Positions 29,468 through 41,711 of a stretch of 64,000 bases of DNA are shown one piece after another. The notes beneath the pieces are model-generated. The model saw only the letters and a program-made list of their open reading frames with translations. It was not told the DNA's origin and did no database searches. Location of the stretch: assembly GCF_005870025.1 (NCBI RefSeq), contig NZ_VATA01000006.1, positions 1 to 64,000 of the forward strand, given 5' to 3'. Made by a program: the position numbers and the translations under genes. The stretch comes from Poseidonocella sp. HB161398 (GTDB lineage Bacteria; Pseudomonadota; Alphaproteobacteria; Rhodobacterales; Rhodobacteraceae). Each line of letters opens with the position of its first letter. Position 1 is the first letter of the stretch.

Positions 29468-31425
29468 CCCTGTCTCCGCATCAGGAGCCACAGGAGCCAG
29501 GGCGTGCCGAGGAGCGACGCGAAGAGCCCGAGCGGCAGGTCATAGGGGAAAGCGGCCATGCGCGCGCCGAAATCGGCGGCGAGCATCAGCAGCGCGCCGA
29601 TCAGCACGGCGCCGGCGATCTGGTGGAGCGGCCGCGCGAGGCCGAGCCGCCGCGCCAGATGCGGCGCCATCAGCCCGGCGAAGCTGAGCGGTCCGACCAG
29701 TACGGTGGCCGCACCGGTGGCGAGCCCGGCAACCAGGATCATCGCCGCCCAGGCGCGCTCCACCGGCAGGCCGAGCGCGCGGGCGGTGGCCGGGCCGAGC
29801 GGCAGCAGCTCGAGCCAGCGGCGTGCCGCCGCGCAGGCCGCGAGCAGGAGGAGGAGCAGCGCCAGAAGCCCCAGCGCACCCGTGGCCGAGAGGCTGGCCG
29901 CCGAGCCCGAGAGCCAGGCCAGCACCGCGAAGGATTTCGCCGTGCCCGCCGCCATCAGCGCCGAGAGCACCGCGCCCGCCAGCGCGGAGACCGCGATGCC
30001 GCCGAGCAGCACCCGCTCGGGCCCGATCCCGCCGCGCAGCGCCGCCACGGCCAGCAGCAGGAGCGCCAGCGCGCCGCCGCCGCCCGCCCCGAGCGCCAGC
30101 GCCGCCGCCGGGGGCGCCGCCATGGCGAAAAGCGTCGCGGCATAGCCCATCGCCGCCCCGCCCGAGACGCCCAGCACCTCCGGCGAGGCCAGCGGATTGC
30201 CGGTCAGCCGCTGCAGCACCGCCCCCGCAAGCCCCAGGAGCCCGCCCGCGGCGCCCGCGCCGAGGAGCCGCGGCAGCCGGTTGGGCAGGAACTGCCGCAG
30301 CGTCTCGCCGCGCAGGATGTCCCAGCCGCCCGGCACCCGCCCGGCCATCGCCAGCAGCACGACCGCGGCCAGCGCGGCGGCGAGAAGGAGCGCCAGCAGC
30401 CGCTCCGGACGGGCGGCGCGCGGCAGGTGCGGCGCCGCTTCGGGCGGGGCGGCGGCGCGCAGCCGCGGCAGCATCCATAAAAGCAGCGGCGCGCCGATCA
30501 GCCCGGTCACGGCGCCTGCCGGGAACATCTCGCCCCCCGCCCCGGCCAGCGCCAGCACCAGCCCGTCGCAGAGCCACAGCAGCAGCGCCCCGCACAGGGG
30601 CGCCAGCAGGAGCCGCTGGCCGATCCGCCTTGCGCCGAGCCCGCGCGCCAGCGCCGGAGCGGCCAGCCCGACGAAGCCGACGAGACCGACCGCCGCCGAG
30701 ACCGCCGCAGCCAGCGCCACGGCCAGCGCCGCGCCGCCGAGCCGCACCAGCGCCGCATTCATGCCGAGCGACCCGGCGGCGGCACCGAGCTGCATCAGCC
30801 CCAGCGGCCGTGCCAGCAGCGCCGCGCAGAGCCCGCCGGCCGCCAGCACGCCCGCCAGCGACAGCGCCGGCTGCCAGCCGGTCTGCACCAGCGAGCCGCC
30901 ATTCCACACGACCAGCGAGAACAGGTACTGCCCCTGCGACAGCACCAGCGCCGAGGCGATGGCCGAGGCGAAGAGCCCGGCCAGCATGCCCGCGATCACC
31001 ATCGTCACGGGGTGGAAGCCGCGCAGCGCACCCAGCCCCATCACCAGCCCTGCCGCCGCGGCGGCCCCCGCCAGCGCCACCGGCCAGCGGCCCCAGCCGA
31101 GCAGCTCCGGCGCGAAGAGCGTCGCCGCGACCAGCGCCAGCTGCGCGCCCGAGGAAATGCCGAGCACCGAGGGATCGGCCACCGGATTGCGGAACACCGT
31201 CTGCAGGATCTGCCCCGACAGCCCCAGGAGCGCGCCGGCCAGCAGCGCCACGGCCCCGCGCGGCATCAGCCCGAAGGCCAGCAGGATGCCGTCGAGCGAC
31301 ATGCCCGACGGATCGAAGGGCGGCAGCGGCCAGGGCAGCGGCATCAGCCGCAGCGCGGCAAGGCTCCAGAGCGCCGCTGCCAGGAGCCCCGCCGCCGCCA
31401 GAGGAAGGATCGCGCGCAGGGTCAT
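29464..31425 (-). CDS. fhuB: iron-hydroxamate-type double permease (FhuB-like)
   Basis: A 653-residue membrane protein made of two tandem FecCD permease domains (about 1-320 and 340-653), as in FhuB. Each half has the family motif: GLSGQILQTVFRNPVADPSV LGISSG in the first, GLAGAVLQRLTGNPLASPEV in the second. About 20 membrane segments are expected. It carries the ferri-siderophore from the binding protein through the inner membrane. The ATG at 31425 overlaps the stop of the repeat-containing open frame (ATGA). Confidence 0.92.
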   Translation of the reverse strand: MTLRAILPLAAAGLLAAALWSLAALRLMPLPWPLPPFDPSGMSLDGILLAFGLMPRGAVALLAGALLGLSGQILQTVFRNPVADPSVLGISSGAQLALVAATLFAPELLGWGRWPVALAGAAAAAGLVMGLGALRGFHPVTMVIAGMLAGLFASAIASALVLSQGQYLFSLVVWNGGSLVQTGWQPALSLAGVLAAGGLCAALLARPLGLMQLGAAAGSLGMNAALVRLGGAALAVALAAAVSAAVGLVGFVGLAAPALARGLGARRIGQRLLLAPLCGALLLWLCDGLVLALAGAGGEMFPAGAVTGLIGAPLLLWMLPRLRAAAPPEAAPHLPRAARPERLLALLLAAALAAVVLLAMAGRVPGGWDILRGETLRQFLPNRLPRLLGAGAAGGLLGLAGAVLQRLTGNPLASPEVLGVSGGAAMGYAATLFAMAAPPAAALALGAGGGGALALLLLAVAALRGGIGPERVLLGGIAVSALAGAVLSALMAAGTAKSFAVLAWLSGSAASLSATGALGLLALLLLLLAACAAARRWLELLPLGPATARALGLPVERAWAAMILVAGLATGAATVLVGPLSFAGLMAPHLARRLGLARPLHQIAGAVLIGALLMLAADFGARMAAFPYDLPLGLFASLLGTPWLLWLLMRRQG

Positions 31426-32720
31426 GCGGCCTCCGCTGCCAGTGCCCGGACCGGTGCCGAGGGACGCCCGGCGAGGAGCGCTTTCGGCGAGGGTCCAGCC
31501 GGACCGTCTCCGCCGTGTCGCCGCAGACGGCTCCGGCAAGCGAACGCTGGCGGTCCCGCGGGTCGGGCGACGCGGATTGCTCCCGACGGCCGGCTATTCC
31601 TGCCAAAAGTACTGGGGCCATGTTCAGCGCTTCGCCAAGGGATCAGCGACTCTATTCCAGCGGCCTGCAATGGCTGCCCCGCAGCGCCTCGGGAGGATTG
31701 CGAGGCCGGAACGTCTTGGCAGGGACTGTCCGCGCTCTTGCCGGACTCGGGTCTGTCCTTCGGGCCCGCGAGAGAACGGCAGGCAGCCGAAACTGACATC
31801 GCGGACGAGTGGGAGTGCCCCCTGACACGCCGCGCGGAAGGCATGCCGAAGCCGGTGGACACGCGACGCAAGAAAGGCGCAAGCTCTTCTCCGCCATGGA
31901 CAGGCATCAGAAGACCATCGGCCGGGTTCGCATGCGGGTGCGCGAGGCGAGCCACGCCCCCGGAAGAGCGCGCGATGCAACCCCGAGGCGCCGGGTCTGC
32001 GGCGCAGCCGGGACAGGCGACCGAGGCGGCCAGTTGACACACGGTCCTCGCGGCTACGCTCGTCGAAACCCGCTGGCGGGTCGCGGAACGACCCGGGCCC
32101 GGAACTGCATTGCAGCACACTTTACTCGCCGCAACGCCTGCAGAAACCCCCGGGCAAGTCACGAAACGACGCGAGACCGGACAGCACGTTGCACCCGCCG
32201 CAACGCTCGCGGAAACCTGCGGTCGAGCCGAGGAAAGACGCGAGGCCGGAACGGCAAAGCGGCACCCGGCACGCGCCGCTGCGTCCGCGGGCACCCGCGC
32301 GCGGGGCATAGAACGCCCTGGGGCCGGAATGGCAGGGCGGCGCGCGAGAAACGCCATACCACTTAGAGGCAGGCGCAAGTGGGTCGCGTAACGACGCGGG
32401 GCCAGAACGGCAGGAACCTCAGGGCAGCGCACGGCACATGCTGCACCACTTAGGGGCAGCCGGAGGTGCAGCGCAGGAACGGCCGGTTGACACGCGGCAC
32501 GCGCGGCAATTTCCGCCGGAACCTGCGGACGGATCTCGAAACGGCCCGGGGACGGCACGGCCGGGCGAAACGCGGCACTGGCTCCAACGTCCGCAGGCAC
32601 CCACTGGCGCGCCACGGGAGCCGGGGCCACAACGGCAAAATGGCAGGCGGCAGCCACCGCGACGCGAGCCTGCACCTGCGGTCGAGACGCGGAAAGACGC
32701 GGGAGGGGACCTGCGCTCAT
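31422..32720 (-). CDS. alanine/cysteine-rich repeat open frame bridging the siderophore operon (unknown)
   Basis: A 432-residue frame fills the whole gap between the binding-protein gene and fhuB, overlapping each by ATGA. Residues about 12-236 hold nine degenerate 24-27-residue repeats with a core like RPQVxAxVAAxAxCxxAVPAP; units 4 and 5 instead share LPLSG. The second half has no repeats. No signal peptide, no known domain. Codon use is far less GC3-biased than in neighbouring genes (many CGT, GTT, CTT, AGT), which suggests either a foreign or repeat-derived origin or a frame that is open by chance. Whether it is translated is unknown. Confidence 0.35.
   Translation of the reverse strand: MSAGPLPRLSASRPQVQARVAVAAACHFAVVAPAPVARQWVPADVGASAAFRPAVPSPGRFEIRPQVPAEIAARAACQPAVPALHLRLPLSGAACAVRCPEVPAVLAPRRYATHLRLPLSGMAFLARRPAIPAPGRSMPRARVPADAAARAGCRFAVPASRLSSARPQVSASVAAGATCCPVSRRFVTCPGVSAGVAASKVCCNAVPGPGRSATRQRVSTSVAARTVCQLAASVACPGCAADPAPRGCIARSSGGVARLAHPHANPADGLLMPVHGGEELAPFLRRVSTGFGMPSARRVRGHSHSSAMSVSAACRSLAGPKDRPESGKSADSPCQDVPASQSSRGAAGQPLQAAGIESLIPWRSAEHGPSTFGRNSRPSGAIRVARPAGPPAFACRSRLRRHGGDGPAGPSPKALLAGRPSAPVRALAAEAA
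32035..32690. repeat. tandem array of about nine degenerate 69-78-bp repeats
   Basis: Conserved anchors recur along the plus strand at about 32065, 32143, 32212, 32290, 32365, 32443, 32518, 32593 and 32672: spacings of 69, 75 or 78 bp, all multiples of three. Shared pieces include GGAAACCTGCGG, ACGACGCGAGGCCGGAAC and, in two units, CCACTTAG followed by GGCAG. There are no unique spacers and the units are diverged, so it is not a CRISPR array. It lies inside the siderophore operon. Confidence 0.7.
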
Positions 32721-33586
32721 GCCGCCTCCGGGGCCAGCGCGGCGGCGAGGGCGCGGGCGAAGCGCAGGCCGGAGGGCATGCCGCCGAACGGGTTCAGGGG
32801 GGGCAGCTCGGTGACGCGCCCCTCGGCGACGGCCGGGAGATGCTGCCAGAGCACCGAGCGCGCCAGCCCGCGCCGCGCCGCGGCCGGGGGCGGGCCCAGG
32901 GTGACGATCCGCGCCTCCGGCCGCTCGGCCAGCCGTTCCAGCGGCACCGGGGCGGCGAAGGAGAAGCGGCTCGGCGCCTGCCAGGCGTTTTCCAGCCCCA
33001 GCCGCGCCAGCACGTCGCCGAACATGCTGTCGGCGCCGAAGGCGCGGAAATGGCGGGCATCGCCCAGGTCGATCACGTAGACGGGCCGATCGCGCAGCGG
33101 CGCCAGGCGGGCCGCGAGGCGGGCGAGCCCGGCCTCTGCCCCGGCCTGCAGGCGGCGGGCCTCCTCTTCGCGTCCCAGCCGCGCCGCCAGCGTGCCGAGC
33201 GCCGCCACGGCCTTGGGCCAGGGCGGCACGCCGGGCAGGTAGACCGGCAGCGACAGGACCGGCGCGATCGCGCCCAGCCGCGGCTCGATCGGCGCGTACC
33301 AGGGCGAGGACAGGATCAGATCGGGGCGCGAGAGCTGCAGCAGCTCGAAATTCGGCGATCCGCGCAGGCCTAGGTCGATGACCGAGGCGGGCACCTCCGG
33401 ATCGCCGATATCGGCGCGGTAGCGGATCAGCTCGCAGGCCGCGACCGGCACCTCGCCCAGCATCAGCGCGGTCTCGAGCATCGCCCAGTCGATCGCGGCC
33501 AGCCGCGCGCCCCCGGCCTGCGCCGGGCAGGCGACGGCCGCCAGCAGCCCGCCGAGGACCGCGCGCCTGCCCGGACGCGTCACCAT
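32717..33586 (-). CDS. periplasmic iron-siderophore-binding protein (FhuD/FepB-like)
   Basis: A 289-residue class-III binding protein. The N-terminus TRPGRRAVLGGLLAAVACPA is a Tat-like export signal; AAIDWAMLETALMLGEVPVA and FELLQLSRPDLILSSPWYAP are typical of FhuD-type proteins. It delivers ferri-siderophore to FhuB. ATG at 33586 overlaps the receptor stop by 7 nt. In an undisturbed operon it would abut fhuB; here 1.3 kb separates them. Its C-terminus ALAPEAA closely matches the ALAAEAA that ends the inserted frame. Confidence 0.88.
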   Translation of the reverse strand: MVTRPGRRAVLGGLLAAVACPAQAGGARLAAIDWAMLETALMLGEVPVAACELIRYRADIGDPEVPASVIDLGLRGSPNFELLQLSRPDLILSSPWYAPIEPRLGAIAPVLSLPVYLPGVPPWPKAVAALGTLAARLGREEEARRLQAGAEAGLARLAARLAPLRDRPVYVIDLGDARHFRAFGADSMFGDVLARLGLENAWQAPSRFSFAAPVPLERLAERPEARIVTLGPPPAAARRGLARSVLWQHLPAVAEGRVTELPPLNPFGGMPSGLRFARALAAALAPEAA

Positions 33587-35715
33587 TTCCAGGTCAGCTT
33601 CGCCTGCACCGCGCGGCCGTCGCCGTAATAGCAGCCGAAGGAACCGCAATTGGCGACATAGGCCTCGTCGGTGAGGTTCGAGACATTCACCGAGACCTCG
33701 GCATTCTCGGTCAGCGCATAGGCCGCCTGCAGGTCGAGCAGCGTCGCCTCGTCGATCTTGTACTCGTTCGCCGCGTCGCCGTAATGCTCGCCGATATAGC
33801 GGATGCCGCCGCCGAGGGTCAGCCCGTCGAGCGCGCCGTCGAAATCATGGCTGAGCCAGAGGCTGGCATTGTGCAGCGGCGCATTGGGCAGCTCGGCCCC
33901 CGCATTGTCGCCGCGGCGCTGCCAGGCGTCGTTCCAGGTGAAGGCGCCGCGCAGGTTCCAGCCCTCCGCGAGGCTCGCCACCGCCTCCAGCTCGACGCCT
34001 TCCGAGCGGACGCGGCCGATCTGGCGGGTGCCGCTGATGCCGTTCTCCACCACGGTGGCGGCGACATTGGTCTGGTCGATGCGGAAGACCGCGGCGGTGA
34101 AGAGCGCGTTGAACCCGGCGGGCTGGTACTTCACCCCGGCCTCCCACTGGCGCCCCTCGGTCGGGTCGAGCGCGCGTCCGTCGATATCCGAGCCCAGCTC
34201 GGGATCGAAGGAGGTCGAATAGGAGATGTAGGGCGCGATGCCGTTGGCGAAGAGCCAGGACGCCCCGGCGCGGTAGGTCGTCGCCTGGTCGGTTTGCGAG
34301 ATGTCGGTCGTGCCGGCAAAGTTGGTCCAGCTCTCGCCATCCTGGTCGACCCAGTCATGGCGCAGCGCCGCCGAGAGCGTCAGCGCGCCGATCTCGATCT
34401 CGTCCTGCAGGTAGATCCCGGCCTGCTCGACCGTCAGGTCGTCGATCGAGGTGTACCAGGGCGCGCTGAGATTGCCGCTCGACGCCGAGGGGTTGGAGAA
34501 GCTGATCGGATCGGCATAGAGGAAGCTGTTGCTTTCCTTGACATCGTAGCGGCGCAGGTCGAGCCCGAAGAGCAGCCGGTGCAGCGCGCGGCCGGTCTCC
34601 ACCTCGCCGGTGATGCGGCTGTCGAGGTTCAGCGTCTCGCTCTCCTCCGAGGAGTCGTTGCCGCCGCGGGTGATCGTGTCGCCGTCGGCCACCGCGTTGT
34701 TGACGTAGAAGCCGGTATAGTCCCAGTCGAAGCTCTGGTAGCGGAAACCCATGTCGAGCGCCCAGCCCGCGCCCAGATCCTGCGCCAGCTCGAAGCCGAG
34801 GTTGAGGATCTCGCGGTCGCTCTCGTCCTCGGAGCTGTCGCCGGCGTAGAATTCGCGCAGGTCGCGGTCGCTTTTCTGGCCGATCAGGTCATAGGGAATA
34901 CCCGCCGGGGTGATCGGGCTGTCTTCCTGGTAGGAGCCGAGGAACTGCAGCCGCGTGCCCGGGGTGACATGCCAGTCGGTGGCCACGCCGAGATAGCGCC
35001 GCTCGTTGGTCAGCTCCTCGACGTCTTCCTCGGTGTCGCGGCCCACCGCGGTGACGCGGGCGGCGAAATCCGGGGTGAAGGCGCGGTTGACGTCGACGAA
35101 GGCCTCGGTCGCCTTGGGATCGCCGAAGCCGATGCCGACCTCGCCGAAATCGGCGTCCTGGGCGCGCTTCTGCACCTGGTTGATCATCCCGCCGGGCGTG
35201 CCCGAGCCGTAGAGCACCGAGGCCGGGCCGCGCAGCACCTCGATCCGCTCCAGCGCATAGGTCTCGAAGGAGGGCGCGCCGAAATCGCGCAGCAGCCGCA
35301 GCCCGTTGAGATACTGGGCGTTCGAGCCGTCGAAGCCGCGGATCGTCGGGCTGTCGAAGCGCGGATCGGTGCCGAAGGGCTGCGCGGTGATGCCCGCGAC
35401 ATAGCCCAGCGTGTCGCCCAGGTTGGTGCCGCCCTGGTCCTCGATCTGGTCGCCGGTGATCACCGAGACGGACGAGGGCACCTGCAGCAGCGGCGTGCCG
35501 CTCTTGGTGGCGGTCTGCTGGCTCGGCGCGACATAGCCCGCCACCGGCGCCATCGGATCGGGCGTGCCGGTGACGACGATGGTGTCGAGCACCAGCAGGT
35601 CGGCGGTCGACTGCGCCCGCGCGGCCCCGGCCAGGGCCAGGCCGCTGCAGGTGGCAAGGAGGAAGACAGTGCGGGGGGACGGCATGTTCACGGGAAGGGG
35701 CATCGGCAGATCCAT
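33580..35715 (-). CDS. TonB-dependent siderophore receptor
   Basis: A 711-residue outer-membrane receptor. A signal peptide (LLATCSGLALAGAARAQ) precedes a TonB-box-like DTIVVTG, a plug domain (VPSSVSVITGDQIEDQGGTN, LYGSGTPGGMINQ) and a 22-strand barrel that ends in an aromatic C-terminus (TWKW). The start could be any of three in-frame ATGs (35715, 35703, 35685); the longest is used. It lies 21 bp after its AraC regulator gene and overlaps the binding-protein gene. Ligand is probably a hydroxamate-type siderophore, inferred from the FhuB-like permease. Confidence 0.9.
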   Translation of the reverse strand: MDLPMPLPVNMPSPRTVFLLATCSGLALAGAARAQSTADLLVLDTIVVTGTPDPMAPVAGYVAPSQQTATKSGTPLLQVPSSVSVITGDQIEDQGGTNLGDTLGYVAGITAQPFGTDPRFDSPTIRGFDGSNAQYLNGLRLLRDFGAPSFETYALERIEVLRGPASVLYGSGTPGGMINQVQKRAQDADFGEVGIGFGDPKATEAFVDVNRAFTPDFAARVTAVGRDTEEDVEELTNERRYLGVATDWHVTPGTRLQFLGSYQEDSPITPAGIPYDLIGQKSDRDLREFYAGDSSEDESDREILNLGFELAQDLGAGWALDMGFRYQSFDWDYTGFYVNNAVADGDTITRGGNDSSEESETLNLDSRITGEVETGRALHRLLFGLDLRRYDVKESNSFLYADPISFSNPSASSGNLSAPWYTSIDDLTVEQAGIYLQDEIEIGALTLSAALRHDWVDQDGESWTNFAGTTDISQTDQATTYRAGASWLFANGIAPYISYSTSFDPELGSDIDGRALDPTEGRQWEAGVKYQPAGFNALFTAAVFRIDQTNVAATVVENGISGTRQIGRVRSEGVELEAVASLAEGWNLRGAFTWNDAWQRRGDNAGAELPNAPLHNASLWLSHDFDGALDGLTLGGGIRYIGEHYGDAANEYKIDEATLLDLQAAYALTENAEVSVNVSNLTDEAYVANCGSFGCYYGDGRAVQAKLTWKW

Positions 35716-35736
35716 CGGAAAAGATTTCCCGAGCGT

Positions 35737-36648
35737 TTAGCTCGGATATTCGGGCGCGGCTTGAACCGTTCCGCCGCCGCTTGAACCGTTCCGGGGAAAC
35801 TGCGCACGCCGCCAGGCGGCCGGCGAGGTGCCGTGGCGGCGGCGGAAGGCGCGGGTCAGGTGCGCCTGGTCGGCGAAGCCGGTGCAGGCGGCGATCCCGG
35901 CCAGGTCGCGGCCCGGATCGGCCATCAGCTCGGCGGCGCGGTCGAGCCGCAGCCCGGTCAGCCAGCGCTGCGGCGTCACCCCCTCGCCGTCGCGGAAGGC
36001 GCGGGCGAACCAGCTTTCCGACAGGCCCGCGATCTCGGCGAGCTCGGCGGTGGGGATGCGGCGGCCGAGATGGCGCGCGGCATGGCCCTCCAGCCGCTTG
36101 CGCACCGCCGGCGCCAGCCCGCCCTGCGCCATCGCGGGCTCGGGCGCGAGATCGAGCGTCTCGGCCAGCAGCGCTGAAAGGAGCCCGTCGAGCATCAGCG
36201 CGGGCCGCGTCGGACGCTCCACCTCGGCGGCGAAGAGCTCGGCCAGGGGCGCCGCGCGGCCGGTTTTCAGGAAGGCCGCCCGGCCGATCGCCGCCCGCCC
36301 CTCTGGTCCCAGCCGCTGCGCCAGCGGCCCGGCCTCCAGATGCAGGTCGAGATGGGCGAAATCCTGCGCCTCGGCCAGCTCGCTCCAGAGCGGCAGGCCC
36401 GGCGGAATGTAGAGCGCCCGCACCCCGGTCTCGGCCGGGCCGCCCTCGGTGCAGCGCAGCTCCATCGCCGGAGGCTCGCCGAGGAACACCACCAGCCGAG
36501 GGTCGGGCGAGCTGTAGAAGCCCCCGCCCCCGGCTGCGCCGCGCACATGCCAGACATCCGCGATCGCCCCGGGAAGGCGGCGGAAGGCGAGCGGACGCAG
36601 GGTGCGGATCGCCCGCGTGCGGGCGGTCATGCGGGGAAGGAATGTCAT
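35737..36648 (-). CDS. AraC-family transcriptional regulator
   Basis: A 303-residue regulator. The C-terminal 100 residues carry two helix-turn-helix motifs (IPTAELAEIAGLSESWFARA and LAGIAACTGFADQAHLTRAF), then RRRHGTSPAAWRR. The N-terminal half is a variable cupin-like sensing region. ATG at 36648 is chosen because the longer frame gains only a basic, low-complexity tail. It is the first gene of the siderophore operon and probably senses the cognate ferri-siderophore. Confidence 0.88.
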   Translation of the reverse strand: MTFLPRMTARTRAIRTLRPLAFRRLPGAIADVWHVRGAAGGGGFYSSPDPRLVVFLGEPPAMELRCTEGGPAETGVRALYIPPGLPLWSELAEAQDFAHLDLHLEAGPLAQRLGPEGRAAIGRAAFLKTGRAAPLAELFAAEVERPTRPALMLDGLLSALLAETLDLAPEPAMAQGGLAPAVRKRLEGHAARHLGRRIPTAELAEIAGLSESWFARAFRDGEGVTPQRWLTGLRLDRAAELMADPGRDLAGIAACTGFADQAHLTRAFRRRHGTSPAAWRRAQFPRNGSSGGGTVQAAPEYPS

Positions 36649-36713
36649 GGACAGGTCCCGGCGGAAACGGATGGGAGGTTGGGGCTTGCCGCAGGGAGAG
36701 GCTGGCGGGGCGT

Positions 36714-36742
36714 ATCCGACAGTTTTACTCGGCAATTGTCAA
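36714..36742 (-). promoter_or_regulatory. sigma-70-like promoter candidate for the AraC-receptor operon
   Basis: On the minus strand TTGACA (36742-36737) is followed after 17 bp by TCGGAT (36719-36714), about 65 bp before the AraC start. The -35 is perfect; the -10 matches at three of six positions. No Fur or RirA box could be called with confidence. Confidence 0.35.
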
Positions 36743-36767
36743 GGCCGAAGCCCCGCCCGGTCCCGAA

Positions 36768-37271
36768 TTACCGCGCTGGCACTGTCCCGGCCTCGCGCGC
36801 CATCCGGCGGCGGAGCTTGCGCAGCATCGAGGCGACCAGCAGCCGGTGCGCCGGGGCGACCGGCAGCATGTAGGCGCGGCCGAAGGCATTGTGGGTGACG
36901 ACCGAGGCGGTCACGGTCAGCCGCCGCCCCGCGACGGAAAGGCAGGTCATCACGTCGAGATGGCGGTCGCGCTCGGTCAGGACCAGCAGGTCGGGCGCCG
37001 CCTCCTCGACAAGGAAGAAGTCCAGATGGTCGCCCGCCGCCACCGAGGCGACCGGCTTGCCCGAGAAGCTGCCGATCCGCTTGACCCCGAAGCGCGCGGA
37101 GATCGCGTCGCGCAGCCGGAAGGCCGCCCCCAGCCAGCGCGGCTGCCCGGCGGTCATCATCGCCCACGCCTCGAGCGCGGTGACCGCGCGCGGCAGCTCC
37201 ACCGTGCGGCTGTGGAGGAAATCGAGCTTGCCGGGCGCGTCGAGCATCCGGATCCGCGGGTCGTCGGCCAT
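36768..37271 (-). CDS. DUF2867 family protein
   Basis: A 167-residue protein with the pattern of DUF2867: early LHSRTVELPRAVTALEAWAM, a central FSGKPVASVAAGDHLDFFLV, and late VVTHNAFGRAYMLPVAPAHR. The domain often sits C-terminal to SDR-like proteins; here it is a free-standing protein of unknown function. The ATG at 37271 is preferred over a TTG 18 nt upstream. It is convergent with the AraC gene on its left only in spacing, as both are on the minus strand, 120 bp apart; divergent from metH. Confidence 0.78.
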   Translation of the reverse strand: MADDPRIRMLDAPGKLDFLHSRTVELPRAVTALEAWAMMTAGQPRWLGAAFRLRDAISARFGVKRIGSFSGKPVASVAAGDHLDFFLVEEAAPDLLVLTERDRHLDVMTCLSVAGRRLTVTASVVTHNAFGRAYMLPVAPAHRLLVASMLRKLRRRMAREAGTVPAR

Positions 37272-37367
37272 GGAACATGCCTCGCGCAATCTGCCTGCCC
37301 TGCCCTAGCCCCGCCGGTGCCGCAGGGAAAGGCGCAGGATGACGCGCCCCGCCCGGCCGGTCCAAAT

Positions 37368-37380
37368 TGAACGGATTTCA
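37368..37380. promoter_or_regulatory. MetR-like box upstream of metH
   Basis: TGAACGGATTTCA is TGAA-N5-TTCA, an exact match to the MetR consensus of gamma-proteobacteria, 81 bp before the metH start and in an AT-rich stretch. It overlaps TGAAC...GTTCA, a second, wider inverted repeat (37368-37386). The binding protein in this organism could be MetR or another homocysteine-related regulator. Confidence 0.4.
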
Positions 37381-37461
37381 TGTTCACGTTGAAGATTATG
37401 AGTTTGGCTTTTCGTTCGCGACGGTATAGCGCGGAGACCGTCCGTGCCAGAGGTGAGCCCA

Positions 37462-41217
<3,756 letters not shown>

Positions 41218-41226
41218 GCGCAGCAA

Positions 41227-41279
41227 GGCCCGACCCGGCCACCGGCGGGACAGAGTCCCGGCCGCAGCCGGATCGGGCC
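41227..41279 (+). repeat. 53-bp REP-like palindrome, copy 3
   Basis: Begins GGCCCGACCCGGC and ends GCCGGATCGGGCC, nearly identical to copy 1 at 172-224. It starts 10 bp after the metH stop and may act as its mRNA 3' stem. Confidence 0.7.
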
Positions 41280-41622
41280 AGCACCCTGTCCCAATGGGGT
41301 GCGGCGTTGCCGGTCTTGGCGCTTGGGCGCCTCCGGGTCTGGGCGGCGATGCCGGTTGGCTCTGCTGCGCGCAGGCTGCGGCTTGCTGGTTTCACAAGGT
41401 GCCGAAGAAGCCTTGCTCTGCCGGGGAGCTTGGGGACAGAACCGGGAAAATGGTCCTGACGGTGGCTAGACTTGCCCAATTCAGGAAGACGTGCTGACCG
41501 GATCCGGAACGGTTTCTTCCACGACGACGTCCTCGGATCCTTTCCCGGCCGCAAGCCAAGCCTCGAGGGCGATCCGTCCCGGCATCCGGCGAAACTCGCT
41601 GGCATGGACGCCCGCCCGGGAA
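41280..41622. other. degenerate DNA related to the 24-kb element
   Basis: Between two palindrome copies, the stretch about 41395-41540 aligns with the interior of the inverted-repeat element at 23966-24293: shared GGTGC-GAA, CTTGGG, ATGGTC, GGCTAGA, TGACC and GACGACG in the same order and spacing. No gene is recognisable; it appears to be an old IS or MITE remnant. Confidence 0.4.
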
Positions 41623-41675
41623 GGCCCGACTCGGCCACCCGCGGGACAGGGTCCCGGCCGTCGCCGGATCGGGCC
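41623..41675 (+). repeat. 53-bp REP-like palindrome, copy 4
   Basis: Begins GGCCCGACTCGGC and ends GCCGGATCGGGCC, same length and ends as copies 1 and 3. It lies 36 bp past the stop of the esterase gene, 344 bp from copy 3. Confidence 0.7.
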
Positions 41676-41711
41676 CGCGCCCTGTTCCGGCGGCGCGCGG
41701 GGAGGGCGGGG

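Noticed and set aside
32035-32690. CRISPR array
   Set aside because: Units are 69-78 bp, diverged along their whole length, and lack unique spacers between identical repeats; no cas genes are near.
37381-37461. SAM-type riboswitch upstream of metH
   Set aside because: The leader after the MetR-like box is about 80 bp and shows none of the SAM-I or SAM-II core blocks I could recognise.
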